64,000 nucleotides of DNA from Allolobophora icterica (GCA_963556255.1 OY744611.1:39155714-39219713); one strand, 5' to 3'; counted from the first letter of the stretch, positions 35,001 to 47,751 are shown. Numbers and translations: made by a program. Notes: a model not told the origin generated them from the sequence alone.

Positions 35001-35139
35001 ATTACGGAAAACAGTATGATCTTGAAATCAGCACACGACTGCCTAGATACCCAGCATGTAATGTAATGTAATGTAAATCTCCGAAATTTCTCAACGCCAC
35101 ACAAAAGCCACGTCAGGGAGACCAGCTTATTCACCGGCG

Positions 35140-35700
35140 CTATATCAAATCAAGTCCGCAATAGCCATGTCCGCCTTATCCGTTCCGGTGCCAGGTCAGA
35201 GTCCGGGGAGGTCAAGCCGAGGAGACAGCAGGGTGCTACGGTGGTAATCGGTGATGATGGCGGTTGTGTGGTGGTGTAGGAATGGATTCAGGATAGGATA
35301 GCTTGAAGAGTTCGGTTTTCAGTCGCGAGTGGAAAGCAGCGGAGGACAGTGCGAGCGGAGGAGAGGTGATGTCAACAGGCGATATGGGAGGATGAGCAAA
35401 CTGGCGGAGATCTTTTGGGAGATTGTTCCAAAGAGCCGGTGCAGCATAGACTAAGGAGCGGTTGCAGAATTTCAGAGATGAGGAGACTGAAGGCCGAGAT
35501 AGAGAAAGATATGATAATGAGCGAGTAGACCCGGGCGGTTGGATGGTAAATAGTTGGTGAATGTAAAAAGGTTGAGAGGTTTGAAGGGCATTGTACGTAA
35601 GAGATATGATTTTGTAATGGATGCGTTGAGGGACTTTCAGCCAATGAAGTGATTATGGTTAAGTTTAGCTGAATTAAGAAAATCGAATACGTTAGCATAA
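35140..35700 (-). pseudogene. LINE reverse-transcriptase 3' fragment
   Basis: On the minus strand, KFCNRSLVYAAPALWNNLPK followed by DLRQFAHP and later FHSRLKTELFKLSYP are the conserved last part of a CR1/L2-like reverse transcriptase. The upstream part shows LFTIQPPGSTRSLSYLSL. It is 5'-truncated, as LINE insertions usually are. Confidence 0.75.
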
Positions 35701-36570
35701 ATTGCATTCATCAGTATGCGTAATAAGGGCCTTTTAATATGAGATCACGTCTCTGTACAGCGCCCTTGTAGCGGCATGGTCGCGTTATGGTGCTTTAGAA
35801 ATTGTCCGTGTTATTATTATTATTGCAAATCGAAGGCAATATTGGAGTAGTTCTCCTTGAAGAGGCGCTATTTAAATGTCCGGTATGAATGAATAAATGA
35901 ATTATATATAAATATATACATATATAATAGTATGATGTCTTTTCTATTTCGTGAATAAGTGTCTGTCTGTGATAACGGCGCTCTACTTATGCTATTGTAT
36001 AGCCTAAAAATTCCTTAGCTTAGATATAGAACGAAATATGCTTCACCAGCATTTAAAAGCCGGATACAAAATTAACGTATCAAAAAGTAGTATAATACCT
36101 ACAACAGCAGTTATAAATCGTTTCTTTATAAAAACCAATAACAGAACCCAACCGTTTCACAAAATGGTGTTCAAAAATGCGAAAATACCATAGATGGAAA
36201 ATACTAAACGTAGTCGTAATTCAACACTTATAAAGCGCCACTCGAAAGCCAAGCGCAGGGCAGCACCTTCATTCACGAGCGCTGAACCAAGTCAGAGGGG
36301 TTCCAAACTCCAAAGAGTAGTTAGCCTAAAGGAGGTCCGATAGAGTCCGGTGTCCGGGTTTCAGATCAAGAGAGTAGGCAGAGCAGCTGTTAAGGTACCG
36401 GTACTGTATTGCGTTCCATCACTTTCGTAATATCTAAGACTCTGAGGAAACTAAGTAGGTCTAGTTCAAGGCAAAAAATAAAAAATGAAATAAAACAATA
36501 TTTTCTATTTTGAAACTAGATCTATTTTCAATATTAAGTCACGATTACGATCGAACGACCTACTTTATAG

Positions 36571-36600
36571 CACAGTATAAATAATTATTTATACTGTGAT
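36571..36600. mobile_element. Minimal palindromic insertion, about 30 bp
   Basis: A perfect 28-base palindrome at 36571-36598: CACAGTATAAATAA and its complement. It matches the terminus of the 444-bp elements at all but one of its first positions. Direct repeats TATAG flank it (36566-36570, 36601-36605; TTATAG if the boundary is moved one base). About 400 bp upstream of the methyltransferase ATG. Confidence 0.6.
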
Positions 36601-36822
36601 TATAGGGCCTGTGTCTGACGAACTTTCTCGTCTAACATGTCCCACAGACCCTGATCTGGCTACGAAACTGGCGACACGTTCTGCTCTTGCGGACTTTAAT
36701 TCATGTAGCTCTAGGGCTTGGACTCCTCGGCTCCAGGGTTAAGCTGGTCTCTATGGCGCGACTTTTATGAAGCTAAGATTTTTCGGAGCCCAGGACCAAT
36801 CTATTCCTCGTTCGAAGCTTTA

Positions 36823-36846
36823 CCACAGTAATTATTTATACTGTGG
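36823..36846. mobile_element. Minimal palindromic insertion, 24 bp
   Basis: CCACAGTAATTATTTATACT then GTGG: two inverted termini of the same family joined with no interior. Flanked by a perfect 5-bp duplication CTTTA (36818-36822, 36847-36851). About 160 bp upstream of the methyltransferase ATG. Confidence 0.65.
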
Positions 36847-37003
36847 CTTTACCTCAGATTATTGTTACACCTGCAACCGCTAGATGGCGATTCATGCCTA
36901 CTGTTGTGTCATCAAGTGCTTACTCAAAATAGTAATCTCGAACCAACTATGTGTCCGTGTTCAAGTTGTATCCTGTAGTGGTGAAATATAATTTTGTTTA
37001 GTA

Positions 37004-38576
37004 ATGGCTCTTATTTATCATGGACAAATTAGTTTGTATTCTTTTATAATAGGATTAAATGTTTTAACAATCAGTGTTTTGGCATCTTGGATTGACGCCA
37101 TCACTGACCAATATTGGCTGGTACTTGTGTGTACTTATGCTGCTGTTGCCTTTCTGCTGGTGTTTCGTTTGTACACCGGGTACAATTTACAGGTAACTGG
37201 AAATTATAGACAGATTGACTGTAATTTATTAATTGTATATGGGTAGAGGTTTCCAGCGCCCGGGGGGGTGACCGATCGCCATAATAAACAATGTGGCCGC
37301 CCCAAAGTTGGACAGAATAGAGCGCTGTGGCTCTATTTTCGCTCAAGTAAGTAAGCAATGGTTCACGAACTCAATATTTAAAAACTTGAGAAAATTAATG
37401 CTCAACAAAATTAATTTAAAGTGTGCATGTCTAAAATGGAGAGTACAATTATTTAGAAATTGCCGTTGTTATTATTAAAGTTCAAAAACATGTTTTCGCC
37501 GCATGAATTCCTGAACATACGTGTGAATAAATCGTTACTCATTACTTACTTGCTTGAGCAGAAATAGTGGGACTGTGGGAGGTCGAAGCACTCTGTTCTA
37601 TCAGGGTCCGAGCGGCTATATTATATAATAATATCTTCATTTATTAATTCAAACTGACAAGTACGCAGTAAGATTTACATGATATAGTAGTAACAAATGA
37701 TAACAAGTTTTACAGGAGTCGAATTTTAACTGTTTGGCAGCCATGGAAGGTGCCCATCTATACTACTGCTCATTTTACAAACGCCACCTAGGGAATGAAG
37801 GCTGAGTTAACCTTGTGGGGCTAGCGGATATCGAACTCGTGTCCTTCTGATCTTCGTGCCAGCGTGTTACCATTCAACCATCGCCCCGCCAAACTATGGT
37901 GATCAGTCACCATAGACCTCTAGCAGGGTAAATGTAAATTGCCCATTCTGTAGTTTCTAGCACATTGGTTTGTGATCCAGTGTTGTAATGTCACCTTCAG
38001 CATACTGTCTGCCAGAATTTGATGAGATTATGTTGCACGTATTGTATGTGCTATTATGACTGTAAAATTTAGTGCTTTTACTTAAAAGGTGCTGCATGAA
38101 TGTCTGGTTTGCTTACATTTTGTAGATCGCTATAAGAGGCTATTTTCTGGGGCTTGTTTTCGCCCTGTCCGTTACTCTCATTCTGTCAACATCTAGCTAT
38201 CGTCTGTTCGGATGGTACCTTGCAGTGGTAACGTTCTTCCACTGGTCGGAGTATTTTGCCACAGCGGCCACAAATCCAAGGAATTTAACTCTCAATTCGT
38301 ATCTGCTGGATCACAGTACAGAGTACCACTTCGCTGCCCTGGGCAGTTTCATAGAGTACACTGTTGAATGGTACTTCTTTCCAGGTTTGTGCAGCTGTTT
38401 ACGAAGAATCTCCAGTGACAGTTTATGTGTTAGGATTTGGGGGACCACTGGAATGTGTATCCAGATTTGAAGTTAATAGCAACACAGATATAATGTTGTC
38501 TGGGGTAATCGTGCAAGTTTCAGGCTCCAAGTTTAGGGGTCTACATCCATCACAGGCATCACACCTTCCAGAAATC

Positions 38577-38628
<52 letters not shown>

Positions 38629-41101
38629 GGTGATTCCCGTTGCCCTCCTCACAGACAGTTGTGGGTGAGCAACTTGTCCAAGGTCACTACGCATTGGCTT
38701 GAGGTAGATTCAAACCTGGGACCCTCCAGTTACACCACCACATCCAGTCATAGATACAACTTTCCATAGTGGTAAAAACCATTCTGCGTCTCCTTACATA
38801 TTCATTTAAATTTGGAAAACATATTTGAATGCCAAAATTGATGTTGAATTGTATAACTAATGCATTTAATTATTACCTAATTAATAAACTGTTACTCTTT
38901 GGTAAATGTGCATTTAGTTATGTAATTGATCTTAGATTTTTTAAAGTGTGTTGTTCTATGGTTTCGGCACTAGGTTTGAAGCAGCCTGGTTTTCTCTCCA
39001 TTCTTGGCTTGGCGATTGTTGTTTGTGGCGAGGTGCTGCGTAAAGTTGCGATGTGGCAAGCGGGTACCAACTTCAATCATTACGTTCGACACGTGAAAGA
39101 GGAAGGCCACATGCTTGTCACTGATGGAGTCTACGGCCTCTTCCGGCATCCTGCCTATGTTGGATGGTTCTACTGGAGTATTGCCACTCAGGTGCTTGTT
39201 ATCAGATTTAAAAATTCGTTTTTGTGCTTATTTTTGTGGCATTTATGTAGTATATTTTATATTACTTTATTTCAGGATGTAATGCCTTGTTTTTGGCTGA
39301 GTGCTTGGTTTTGGCCAAAATCTCTAAATCAGTGCTGTCCAACCCGCGGCCCGCGGACTGATTTTAAATGGCCCGCCAAAGCTAAATCCCAACCGAAAAT
39401 AAAAAATTGCAAGCACACTTCGAAGCCAAATATCTCACTAAAAACGTGCTTGAAAGTTTATTGATATAATTTTTTGCGCTGAACTACTATAATGCATACC
39501 ATAGGCCTACACATATGCTATTATTAACTGATTATTACATGATTATCGCCATAATAAGTTAGTAATTTTCAAAAATGTTTAGTCATTGCTTTTGAGTTTA
39601 CTGGTGCGGCCCTCGGCGTCAAGAATATTTGTTTCGGTGGCCCGCAGTGTCAAAAAGGTTGGACAGCACTGCTCTAAATGATAGTGGATGGTATATGATT
39701 TTGCATGTGGTCACAGGAAGTGCAGTTCGTTGTGGGTACCATCACTAAAATCAGTTGGAATGTGGTTTGTCACACCACACCATAGAGTAGTGGTAAATCA
39801 CTGGCGTGAAGAGCCAGCGGTAGCGGGATCGCTTCCCGCAACCCTCCCAAATTTAGGTCCACTCAGCCTTTCATTCGCGAGATGGCGTGTTTGTTAAAAT
39901 GAGATGTAGGACGTGATGGGCGCCTTGCATGGCTGCCATGTACAGTTAAATTCGACTCCTGTAATAACTTGTGATCATCCGTTCATACTGATTTGTAATC
40001 ATACTGCGTTATTGTCAGTTTGAAGATATTAAACGAATATTATTATTATTATTATTATTACACATCTTCAGCAAAGGAGGGACTTTAGATGCAGTATCAA
40101 CTGTCAGTAGTTGATAGACATCTTCTTCAGCTTATTGAAATACAAACTAGTACAATGCTTATCCTACACAGTGAAACTGAGAAGTACTTGTACATGCATG
40201 GGTCAAAACACCCAGAGACAAGGTGACTCAGTGGGTCATAGCGGCTTTCTGGACTACTGTGGGTCACTGAAAGTGTAAGAAGCACACAGGAAACAGGGAC
40301 ATGGTAGCCAATTAGAGCAGTCGGCTTGTAACACGGAGAACACTCAGGCGGTCACTGTATAAAGACCTTTAGCAAGTCCATTCACAATTGCTCAGTGCCA
40401 CCGATGCTGCTTGGTCATTATATAGTGGCACTTAATAAATGCATAATATTTGAATAATGATAATAGTAAAATAATAATAATGATTATATTAATAGTAGAT
40501 ATGATGTAGTGTATTTATGTTTTGTGTAAGATATGTTGGATGCAGGTCAAACACAGCAACTCCCATGGGCTTCCAGAGGGGGTTAAGGGGAGCATTTGCC
40601 CCCCAGATTTTGAAAATTTTCTCATTTTCTGTGTTCATGAATAACTATTTTATGCAAAAACGTCATTTTGCCCCCATAGAAAAATTCCCCCCCACTAGAA
40701 AAATTCCTGTGGATGCCCTTGGCAACTGCTATCCAACAGTAGTCTTGCTGTGTGCTTGATTCAAGAGTAGCAATTTCAAGCGACACTCAAGTTCAAACCC
40801 TGCATACAGCAACAAACAACTGAGTCATTTTGAAACAATTTTGATAGCATGGTGAAAGAAAATTCTGACAAGCTCTGCCTCTTCTATAGTAACTTCTCAT
40901 TTTTTTTATCTGTGTTAGGTGATGATTGCAAATCCTGTCTGCAGCATTATCTATGCCATTGCTGCTTGGAAGTTCTTCAGCGATCGCATCATGGAGGAAG
41001 AGCTAACACTGATCAACTTTTTCGGCGAACAATATGTGAACTATCAGAACAAAGTCGGAATTGGAATTCCCTTGATCAGAGGTTTCCGTGTTAATATGTG
41101 A
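37004..41101 (+). CDS. ICMT: Protein-S-isoprenylcysteine O-methyltransferase, complete, four exons
   Basis: Methylates the C-terminal prenylcysteine of CaaX proteins such as Ras, using S-adenosylmethionine, in the endoplasmic reticulum membrane. Exons 37004-37192, 38126-38384, 38974-39191 and 40919-41101 join in frame with GT-AG borders to 282 codons plus stop; the human enzyme has 284. Exon 1 codes for two hydrophobic segments. Exon 2 carries FFHWSEYFATAATNP and ends FIEYTVEWYFFPG. Exon 3 gives RKVAMWQAGTNFNH and the signature RHPAYVGWFYWSI. Exon 4 gives EEELTLINFFGEQYVNYQNK and ends GIGIPLIRGFRVNM. These are the conserved methyltransferase core and cofactor-binding residues. The start is the first ATG in frame with the hydrophobic N terminus. 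Polyadenylation signals AATAAA lie at 41364-41369 and 41631-41636. Confidence 0.96.
37622..37890 (-). mobile_element. tRNA-derived SINE, family A, copy 1
   Basis: In intron 1 of the methyltransferase gene, antisense. Minus strand starts with a tRNA-like head (GCGATGGTTGAATGGTAACA, B-box GAGTTCGATATCC). The body follows: AACTCAGCCTTCATTCC, GATGGGCACCTTCCATGGC, AATTCGACTCCTGTAA, then an AT-rich tail. The copy at 39775-40063 is its sister. Confidence 0.82.
38577..38628. repeat. (ATG)n microsatellite
   Basis: About 17 trinucleotides in intron 2 of the methyltransferase gene, next to a SINE tail. Confidence 0.95.
38632..38756 (-). mobile_element. SINE fragment, tRNA-like
   Basis: Minus strand has a B-box-like GGTTTGAATCTACC followed by TAGTGACCTTGGACAAGTTG, related to the family C body. 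It directly abuts the (ATG)n tract, which may be the expanded SINE tail. Confidence 0.5.
39330..39671. mobile_element. hAT-type MITE (CAGTGCTGTCCAACC family)
   Basis: 342 bp in intron 3 of the methyltransferase gene. Ends CAGTGCTGTCCAACC and GGTTGGACAGCACTG are perfect inverted repeats, with the perfect 8-bp duplication CTCTAAAT (39322-39329, 39672-39679). The interior is rich in GCGGCCCGC. Confidence 0.94.
39775..40063 (+). mobile_element. tRNA-derived SINE, family A, copy 2
   Basis: Sense-strand copy in intron 3. Head with A-box-like TAGTGGTAAATCACTGG and B-box GGGATCGCTTCCC. Body CACTCAGCCTTTCATTC, GATGGGCGCCTTGCATGGC, AATTCGACTCCTGTAA, ending in an (ATT)n tail. Confidence 0.82.
40300..40465 (+). 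mobile_element. SINE, family C, copy 3
   Basis: Head ATGGTAGCCAATTAGAGCAG, then body with TTTAGCAAGTCCATTCACAA and GGTCATTATATAGTGGCACT, followed by a TAATAAATGCATAATA tail. Same family as 13000-13195 and 18035-18200, in intron 3. Confidence 0.65.
40553..40723. mobile_element. Possible MITE with GGGC ends
   Basis: GGGCTTCCAGAGGGGG near the left and CTGTGGATGCCC near the right resemble inverted ends, with GCAACT on both sides. Boundaries are uncertain. Confidence 0.35.
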
Positions 41102-41761
41102 TCTCAAGAATCTTGTTTACCCATTTACTTCCACTGCTTCCTGCCAGTTGTCACTTCCTTTTCAAAAGAAAGTTGCAAAGCTAGATAAGCTAAGCATGCT
41201 TAACTCTAAGTCAGGAAGCGAGCAGTATGTTCGATGGTTGTTACAGAATCGTGGCTTTCCATGCTGCATGGTTATTACCGAATCAATCTACATGGCATTC
41301 TATGCATTCTAGTAACCTGTAGTTGGAATTCGGCAATGTGCATGTGAATTTGACTGCAGCTATAATAAAACTTATGCAGCACTGCTCAGAAGAATTACCA
41401 CCGTAACGAAATCAATTTCTAGAACACTGTTATCATAACCTTTTTTACTCGAGGTAGAAATGCTCGGGAACGATAAGTTATATTCTGGAGGCAAAAACAA
41501 AAATTCTTTCACAAATCAGACCTCATGAAACCACAGGGCATGGGACGTTGAATGCCCTTAGTGTAAGTACTGTTATTGTTCTACCCAATGTAACTATAAT
41601 CCTTTCAAACAGTCTGGAGGTTATAGTTTTAATAAAGGCTTATTGTTACTGTTGTATTTTTTTTAGTAATATTTAAATAGAAGGATAAGGTGGTTCAGAT
41701 ATGATTAGAGTGATTGCTTTGTGATGGATGATGGCAATGGGTGAAACATGTGATCGGGTAT

Positions 41762-42227
41762 GGGGTCGTCCATAAAGGACGTCCGCAAAATATGACCTAC
41801 TTTGGACCCCTCCTTACCCCTTGTCCGCATTTGATCTTACCCTCCCTCCCTCCCCCTTTGCGCACGTCCGCACGCCCAAGCCAATTTTTAATGTCATCTT
41901 CATTATTATTACAATTATTCCACAGTGCCTGTGCACGTTTAAGTAACAGTTCGGGTTTCATATCGCAGGATGTGCAGTAATAAAAGCCTCTTTAAAGTCG
42001 CAGTAAAGGTTATACCATGCATGAGGTTTTAGGCAATCACTTCACTGACCTTTTCGTCTTTTGAGGAAGGTTGAAAAAAGTTGGTGTTTTAAAAACTATC
42101 AAATTTGAAAGTTTAGATGCAGACGTCCGCACTGGTCATAACCCTCCCTCCCCCTTGTCCGCATTTGTCCGCATTTCGATGACCCCTCCCTCCCCCTTCA
42201 TTGCGGACGTCCTTTATGGATGACCCC
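41762..42227. mobile_element. MITE with GGGGTCGTCCATAAA ends and 3-bp duplication
   Basis: 466 bp. Left GGGGTCGTCCATAAAGGACG, right the inverted CGTCCTTTATGGATGACCCC. The flanks give TAT on both sides (41759-41761, 42228-42230). It has pyrimidine-rich subterminal tracts with repeated TGTCCGCA words. It lies about 130 bp beyond the last polyadenylation signal of the methyltransferase gene. This terminus type is common in invertebrates; I cannot assign a superfamily safely. Confidence 0.8.
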
Positions 42228-42229
42228 TA

Positions 42230-45200
42230 TAGGTCCAGCACATTTACCAGCACATTTACCTCCAGCTGAACTGCACCAACTTACACTACTGGGTGATGGA
42301 GACACCATTACAGACTGCTCAGCCTTTGAACCTGTTAAATTAAGGAATAAGGACTAACTGTACCAATGTAAAGCTTTAGGAAAGCCAGCACTAAATCGGT
42401 GAGAACAACATTTTGAATAATACTTCGTATATAAAGAACTGGAAACTTGGTGTACATAACGAGCTCAGTGAATGTGTATGCTTTTCCCAGTATTTTTAGG
42501 TTCATACACGGTTGTCTTGTTTAAGTTACCAGTAATCAAAAAGTCCCAATATTTAGTCATCGCTAGACTACCTCACTGCGTACACTGGAAACGGTACAGA
42601 TGTGTACAGAGAACTCTTTGATTTTGTTTCAAATTAGTTTGTTATGCGCGGTTTGTTTCTTGCAAAATCTTTTATTAGTATAAATAATATTTGACCATGC
42701 ATATAAATTTGAGTGTAGAATGCACTATTCTGTAGTTTGGGGTTTACAGGTCACTTCTCCCATTTTCCAATGTGTTACGAATACTCTTCAGCCAGGGTAC
42801 AAAGATTTGTGAGGTTCATAAAAGGCACTATATAAATGTTGAGAAACCTGCATACTGTGCTTCTTGTTGTCTAATGTAACAATTTCTTAGTTTGCTGTTG
42901 CTACAATGTGTGTGGCTTAAGTTGTTAGTGGCTTTCAAGTTAATCTGAAACTGAAAGCCAAAATCTGTTGGTATAAACAGTCCAGAGAGATATCATTCTA
43001 ATGACCGTATGAACTGATTAACTGCAATTTCATAACATTGTAATAGAATGTAATGTAAAAAAATTATATAGTGCCTTTCGAGTACGTCTGACAAGCACAG
43101 TACTCCAGAAGAGTAACGTGATCTCACTCGGATAATGTTAACAGATTTGGACGGTCTTCCAGAATTTTTGAACTGTTGAGTCTTCGTTACCCAGTGGTTG
43201 AAATGGCACAAGGCAAATCTTCATTTTCATGGGAGTTGCCCGGTCATGACCTACCTCGTAACATTTCGCATACAGGTTTGCATCGTCTTTACCATTAGTT
43301 GCCATCTTGTCTTTAGATGGTGGTTACAGTTAAATACTGAAACTAAAACCCAAGTAAATACATTACAGTGCGCTTATTCATTGTGCTTATTGCTTTTTCT
43401 CTCGGGGTCTCTCGCACTGGGAGCGGTTCTGAATGGCCCTCCCGCTAGAAGCGCTTTATAAATATCCAAATACAATACGATACAATATTCAGTGTATATA
43501 TTCAGTTTCTGTTGTATGTTTCAATTTGCTTTTGCCTGTAGAAGTTCTAGGACTTTGATGCCAATTCTTGGGAAATGTCTTTCAGTTGGGACATTTTTTG
43601 GTTGTTAGCTATTGATTGTTTGACTAACTTGAACTTTGTTGGCCCTGTCTTTAATTCTACCAAATTGTTGGAGATTTAGTGCATAAAAACAATCCGAGGT
43701 CAATCGTGTTAGTAAGTATGGAATTTAAAGGGCTTTTGATTGGGGTGCGATAATTAATGGTTAGCATGCACAACTGTTCAAATCCAAATTCAAATCAGCT
43801 GTAGAAGGTCGATCCAATGAGACAGAGTAGCAGCGTGTGGAGAGTAATATGAATTGTTTATAGATCAGCTGAAAAAGCAAGGCCGGCTCTAGCCAAATGG
43901 CACCCAAGGCAAAGGATACTGTTGGAGCCCTCAGGCTCCCCCACTCCGTGGTCCACCCCACGTCACTAACTGAGTTATTTATTATTTGAATTCAAATGAA
44001 AATAATCATTGTAATTGAAAAAATGGCTAAAAAGTGAAATACATAAAACTATTCAAACACTTTGTTTGTGAAATTGGCGCCCCATAGATTTTGGCACCCC
44101 CAGGCAACTGCCTGCTAAATTGCCTGTGTCTATGACTGGCCATGTGAAAACGGTAAATCTTAAAATGAGATCTAGGTAATATATACTCTGATACAGTACA
44201 CCCATGCACACAGACACATTTCATCAAGATGGGTGCATGTGAATGATTTTCCATTCTACGTAATTTGTCCAAGTACAGTGTTTTTCTCCTGTTTAGTCTG
44301 CTTCTTGTGATTTCCTCATTTACCTTCTCTGTCTGATTCAGTATTCATCTTCCTTTACTTCTCTTCCCTTTGAATTTTGCGGGTAGCTCCTCTGCCAGAT
44401 CCAGTCGTCTTTTGATGTGATCACCCAGCCATCAGTCTTCATTGTACAACTTTGTTGAGCAGAGTGTAGAGTGTTTTGTTTCTTGTTTTAGAGTCACTGA
44501 AGTCTCATATCAGAAGTGATGCTTTTGTTACACATTGTCCTGCGCGCTTTTGTTACGGCACCATACACTGTGTATATATATACACTGTGTATACATAGGC
44601 GTAGACTCTGGGGGGTCAGCCTGGGCACGTGCCCCCCAATAATTGAGGAGCCGGGGCAATGCCCCCCCAATAATCGAGAGGAGTATTTCTTCAAATATTA
44701 AAATATTATGTTTCAATATAGACAAATTTCTTCAGAAACAGAAAAACAGAGACAAAGAACTTAAATACTATCAGAAATTCACAATGAAAACAAAGATTTA
44801 TTTTTTTCTTCAATAGCTTCAATTTAGAACAATTTACATGTACACAAAAACACTCATTTCATATGCATTACGTAACACCGGAAGCCTCTGAGGCTCGCTG
44901 ATTGTCCAGACCAAAGGTGAAAAAGAGCTTTTTTTCGATTTTTGGTTTAAAAAACACAAGAAAAGGAAAACCACAAAACATTTTTTTGTTTAAAAGTTTT
45001 TTTTCTTATTCTTGTAGAAGTTATTTTAAATAACTTTGATTTGATGATTTTTAATTTTCGAAAATCGCAACTGAATTAAACTGAGTTGGAGCTCTCAATT
45101 GTTTATACCAATTTCATGATTTTTGTGATCCAAAACCGAAAATCTTAAAAACAAATAAGCAAAACAACAAAAACCATAAAAACAAAAGAAAACGAAAAAA

Positions 45201-45731
45201 ACACAAAAAAACAAAAACAAGTTTTCATCTTGAAAAACTTGGTTTTTTGCACCTCTGGTCCAGACCCCATGCCCCACCAATATTTTGGACAAGTTTACGC
45301 CAGTATGTGTATATACATATGTTTATGTATAATTATGTTTCAAAGTATATTATTTGAATGCACATAACAAGCGATACAAAGGAAGATGACTACATTGGGT
45401 GATAGGCAATGTAAATGAGGTCATAATATGACTTGGATTAAATATTAGAAAAGCATCTGATTTGAACAATGACCAAAAAGAAATTGTTATAATTTATTCA
45501 CACCAGTTGCCGCCAAATGACTACCATTGGCAACTACTGCCGCTGCTTTTGGTGTTGCTGACGTTGATATTTTGTATGTATAATGTACACATTTCTGATA
45601 CGTTCCCAATGGTATTGGCAGTGGCGGATTTGTGGCTTAAGCTAACAAAAGCTACAGCTTAGGGCCTCACAATTCACATGGGCCTCAAAATAATTAAGAA
45701 TGTTGAAGGGCTTTACCAAATTTTTATGTAG

Positions 45732-45791
<60 letters not shown>

Positions 45792-46000
45792 GTATATATT
45801 CCAGCATTGTATATATTTATATAAATATATATATATAATGTAGAACCTTTTTAAATGGATTGTGTAGCAAATTCCATCTTGCCTGAGTAAATGCATTCAT
45901 TTGAAAATAATTTGACTATTTCACTTTAAATGCCTTGCTATTAAATAATTAAAACTAAAAGGCATATTTATTTTTTCAAGTTTTGTAAGAACTTCCTGGT
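42230..46000. other. Gene-free, repeat-rich stretch
   Basis: No exon was recognised. It contains probable element borders (GGCCGGCTCTAGCC at 43880 with CTATGACTGGCC near 44150; GGCGTAGACTCTGGGG at 44600 with AGTTTACGCC near 45302), a (CA)n tract at 45733-45790 and LINE/SINE-type tails ending in GCTATATAAAT-like words (42825, 43070, 43450). Confidence 0.5.
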
Positions 46001-46027
46001 GTAATTTTTTGACAAGAGGCCTCCAAG

Positions 46028-46357
46028 CAGTGTTTAATCTAGTCCCCCTCTTCTGGGAGGGGAAATCAGGTTTCTGGGGGGACAAGCCAATTTTTCAGAC
46101 TTTTTAAACTTTCATCCAGACTTTTTTAAAGTTTCATCTTCAAAAAAGTTGATGACCTTTTTTTAGTCATTCGTTGATTTGATGACCTTTTTTAGGAATT
46201 CGTCTCTCTCGGGGGGAAACCATATATCACCATGTATCCTGGGGGGATTTGCCTCCCAAAAAGCTCTCAACCTTATAATATTGCCGGCCTCTGGGGGGGA
46301 AACATCAATCCTGGGGGGGAACATTCCCCCCCCCAAAGACGTCTAGATTAAACACTG
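46028..46357. mobile_element. hAT-type MITE (CAGTGTTTAATCTAG family), copy 1
   Basis: 330 bp, ends CAGTGTTTAATCTAG and CTAGATTAAACACTG, perfect inverted repeats, with the perfect 8-bp duplication CCTCCAAG (46020-46027, 46358-46365). The interior has runs of G such as CTGGGGGGAAAC. Confidence 0.94.
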
Positions 46358-46654
46358 CCTCCAAGCCTATGCAAGTATAAAAGAAATGTCTTAGAACGTT
46401 TCCTCGGGTCTCGGAAGGATTTATGTAGCATAGACTTCACCAAGTCTGTATATCCGACACTGGGTGATAGGATGTTTTCTCACTTCAGTTCACCAATCCC
46501 TTCACTCTGCCACACATTGCTATTGCGTGCTACCCGGTTTTCAACGATCTTCAGTTTGCTTTGATCGGGCCAACGATTTCGCATTGGTTCCTGTAAGATT
46601 TAAGACAAGAATCTTCAGCTTTTCACTGTCTTCATTGCATTGAAACCTGAAAAC

Positions 46655-46930
46655 CATGGACGGCGATCCCGGGGATTGAGGGGGCAAGACCCCACCTTTA
46701 GGAGTGGGGGGACACACCACACATCTGCCCCACCCCCAAATTTTGAAGAAACAGCAAAAAAGTAAACAAATTGCCCAAAAAAATTGTTTGTAAATAAATG
46801 TAATCGTGTGTGAGCGCGAAAAAATTTTTTTGACCTCTTTTTGGCCAGTTCAGTTCAAAACTCTTTTTTTGACCAGATCGATCATTTGAAAAGTGTCCCC
46901 CCCACCTGTCAAACAAGATCGCCGCCACTG
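46655..46930. mobile_element. hAT-type MITE (CAGTGGCGGCGATC family), copy 2
   Basis: 276 bp; left CATGGACGGCGATC, right GATCGCCGCCACTG. Perfect 8-bp duplication CTGAAAAC (46647-46654, 46931-46938). Inverse orientation to the copy at 28888-29142. Confidence 0.9.
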
Positions 46931-47751
46931 CTGAAAACCATTCTGTTCTGATGGCTTCGTTATCTCGAGTTTTCCACAGCGCCCCCCCCCCCCAAAGTTG
47001 TGGGAACGCCAGGAGCTAAGAGGGATTGATGCTGAGTTTGGAATACCACTAAGGAGTGTCCGTAAAGTGATGCCTCAGATATATGTCTTCTGCTTTACAA
47101 TCGTACATATTATTATTGTTTTGTAACCAATGCTTTATTTTAAGAGGAAGGCTAAAAGTAATCGTCCAGTTGGATTGATGGAGTAGACTGCTGCACTTAA
47201 CGGTGTAAGTGAGAACGTTGTTGAATGGTACCTTGTGATAATGTCCAATTACAAAACATCTAAGCTATTATAAATTATTATAGTAGCTTTAAGTGCATGA
47301 TGATTCGTCTGCATGGTGATGATGATGAACTCTGGCGATTAACATGAGAATGAATGGTCGTTTAGTATAAGCGGCATGCTGGGAGTATAGTTTTCAAAAT
47401 TACGATAGTTCAGGAATGGCTTTCGTGGCCCGAGAAAACGGGGAGCAATGAGAGGGGACATTTGCCCCAGTTAGTGTACTGATAAGCTTCTTGGGGAGGC
47501 TGGTATAACTTCATTCTGGGGGGGGGACAGTGCTACTCTATCGGCATTTCTGTGAGCATTAGATAGGACCCACGTGGGCTCTAAACGGTCCCATATGGGA
47601 ATTTAGGTCCTATATAGGGGCTCAATTTGGGAGGATAACGAAGACAGCGTTTGGCAAGCTGTAATTTTTGCTCTCGCGTGGAAAGTTTGGAAACGCTTTA
47701 TTCTCCTCAAAGCATTCTAATACGCGGTTAAATATTTGCGCGTTAGACTAG

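Noticed and set aside
36571..36846. One element bounded by the two palindromes
   Set aside because: The outer flanks TATAG and CTTTA do not match each other, whereas each palindrome has its own matching pair.
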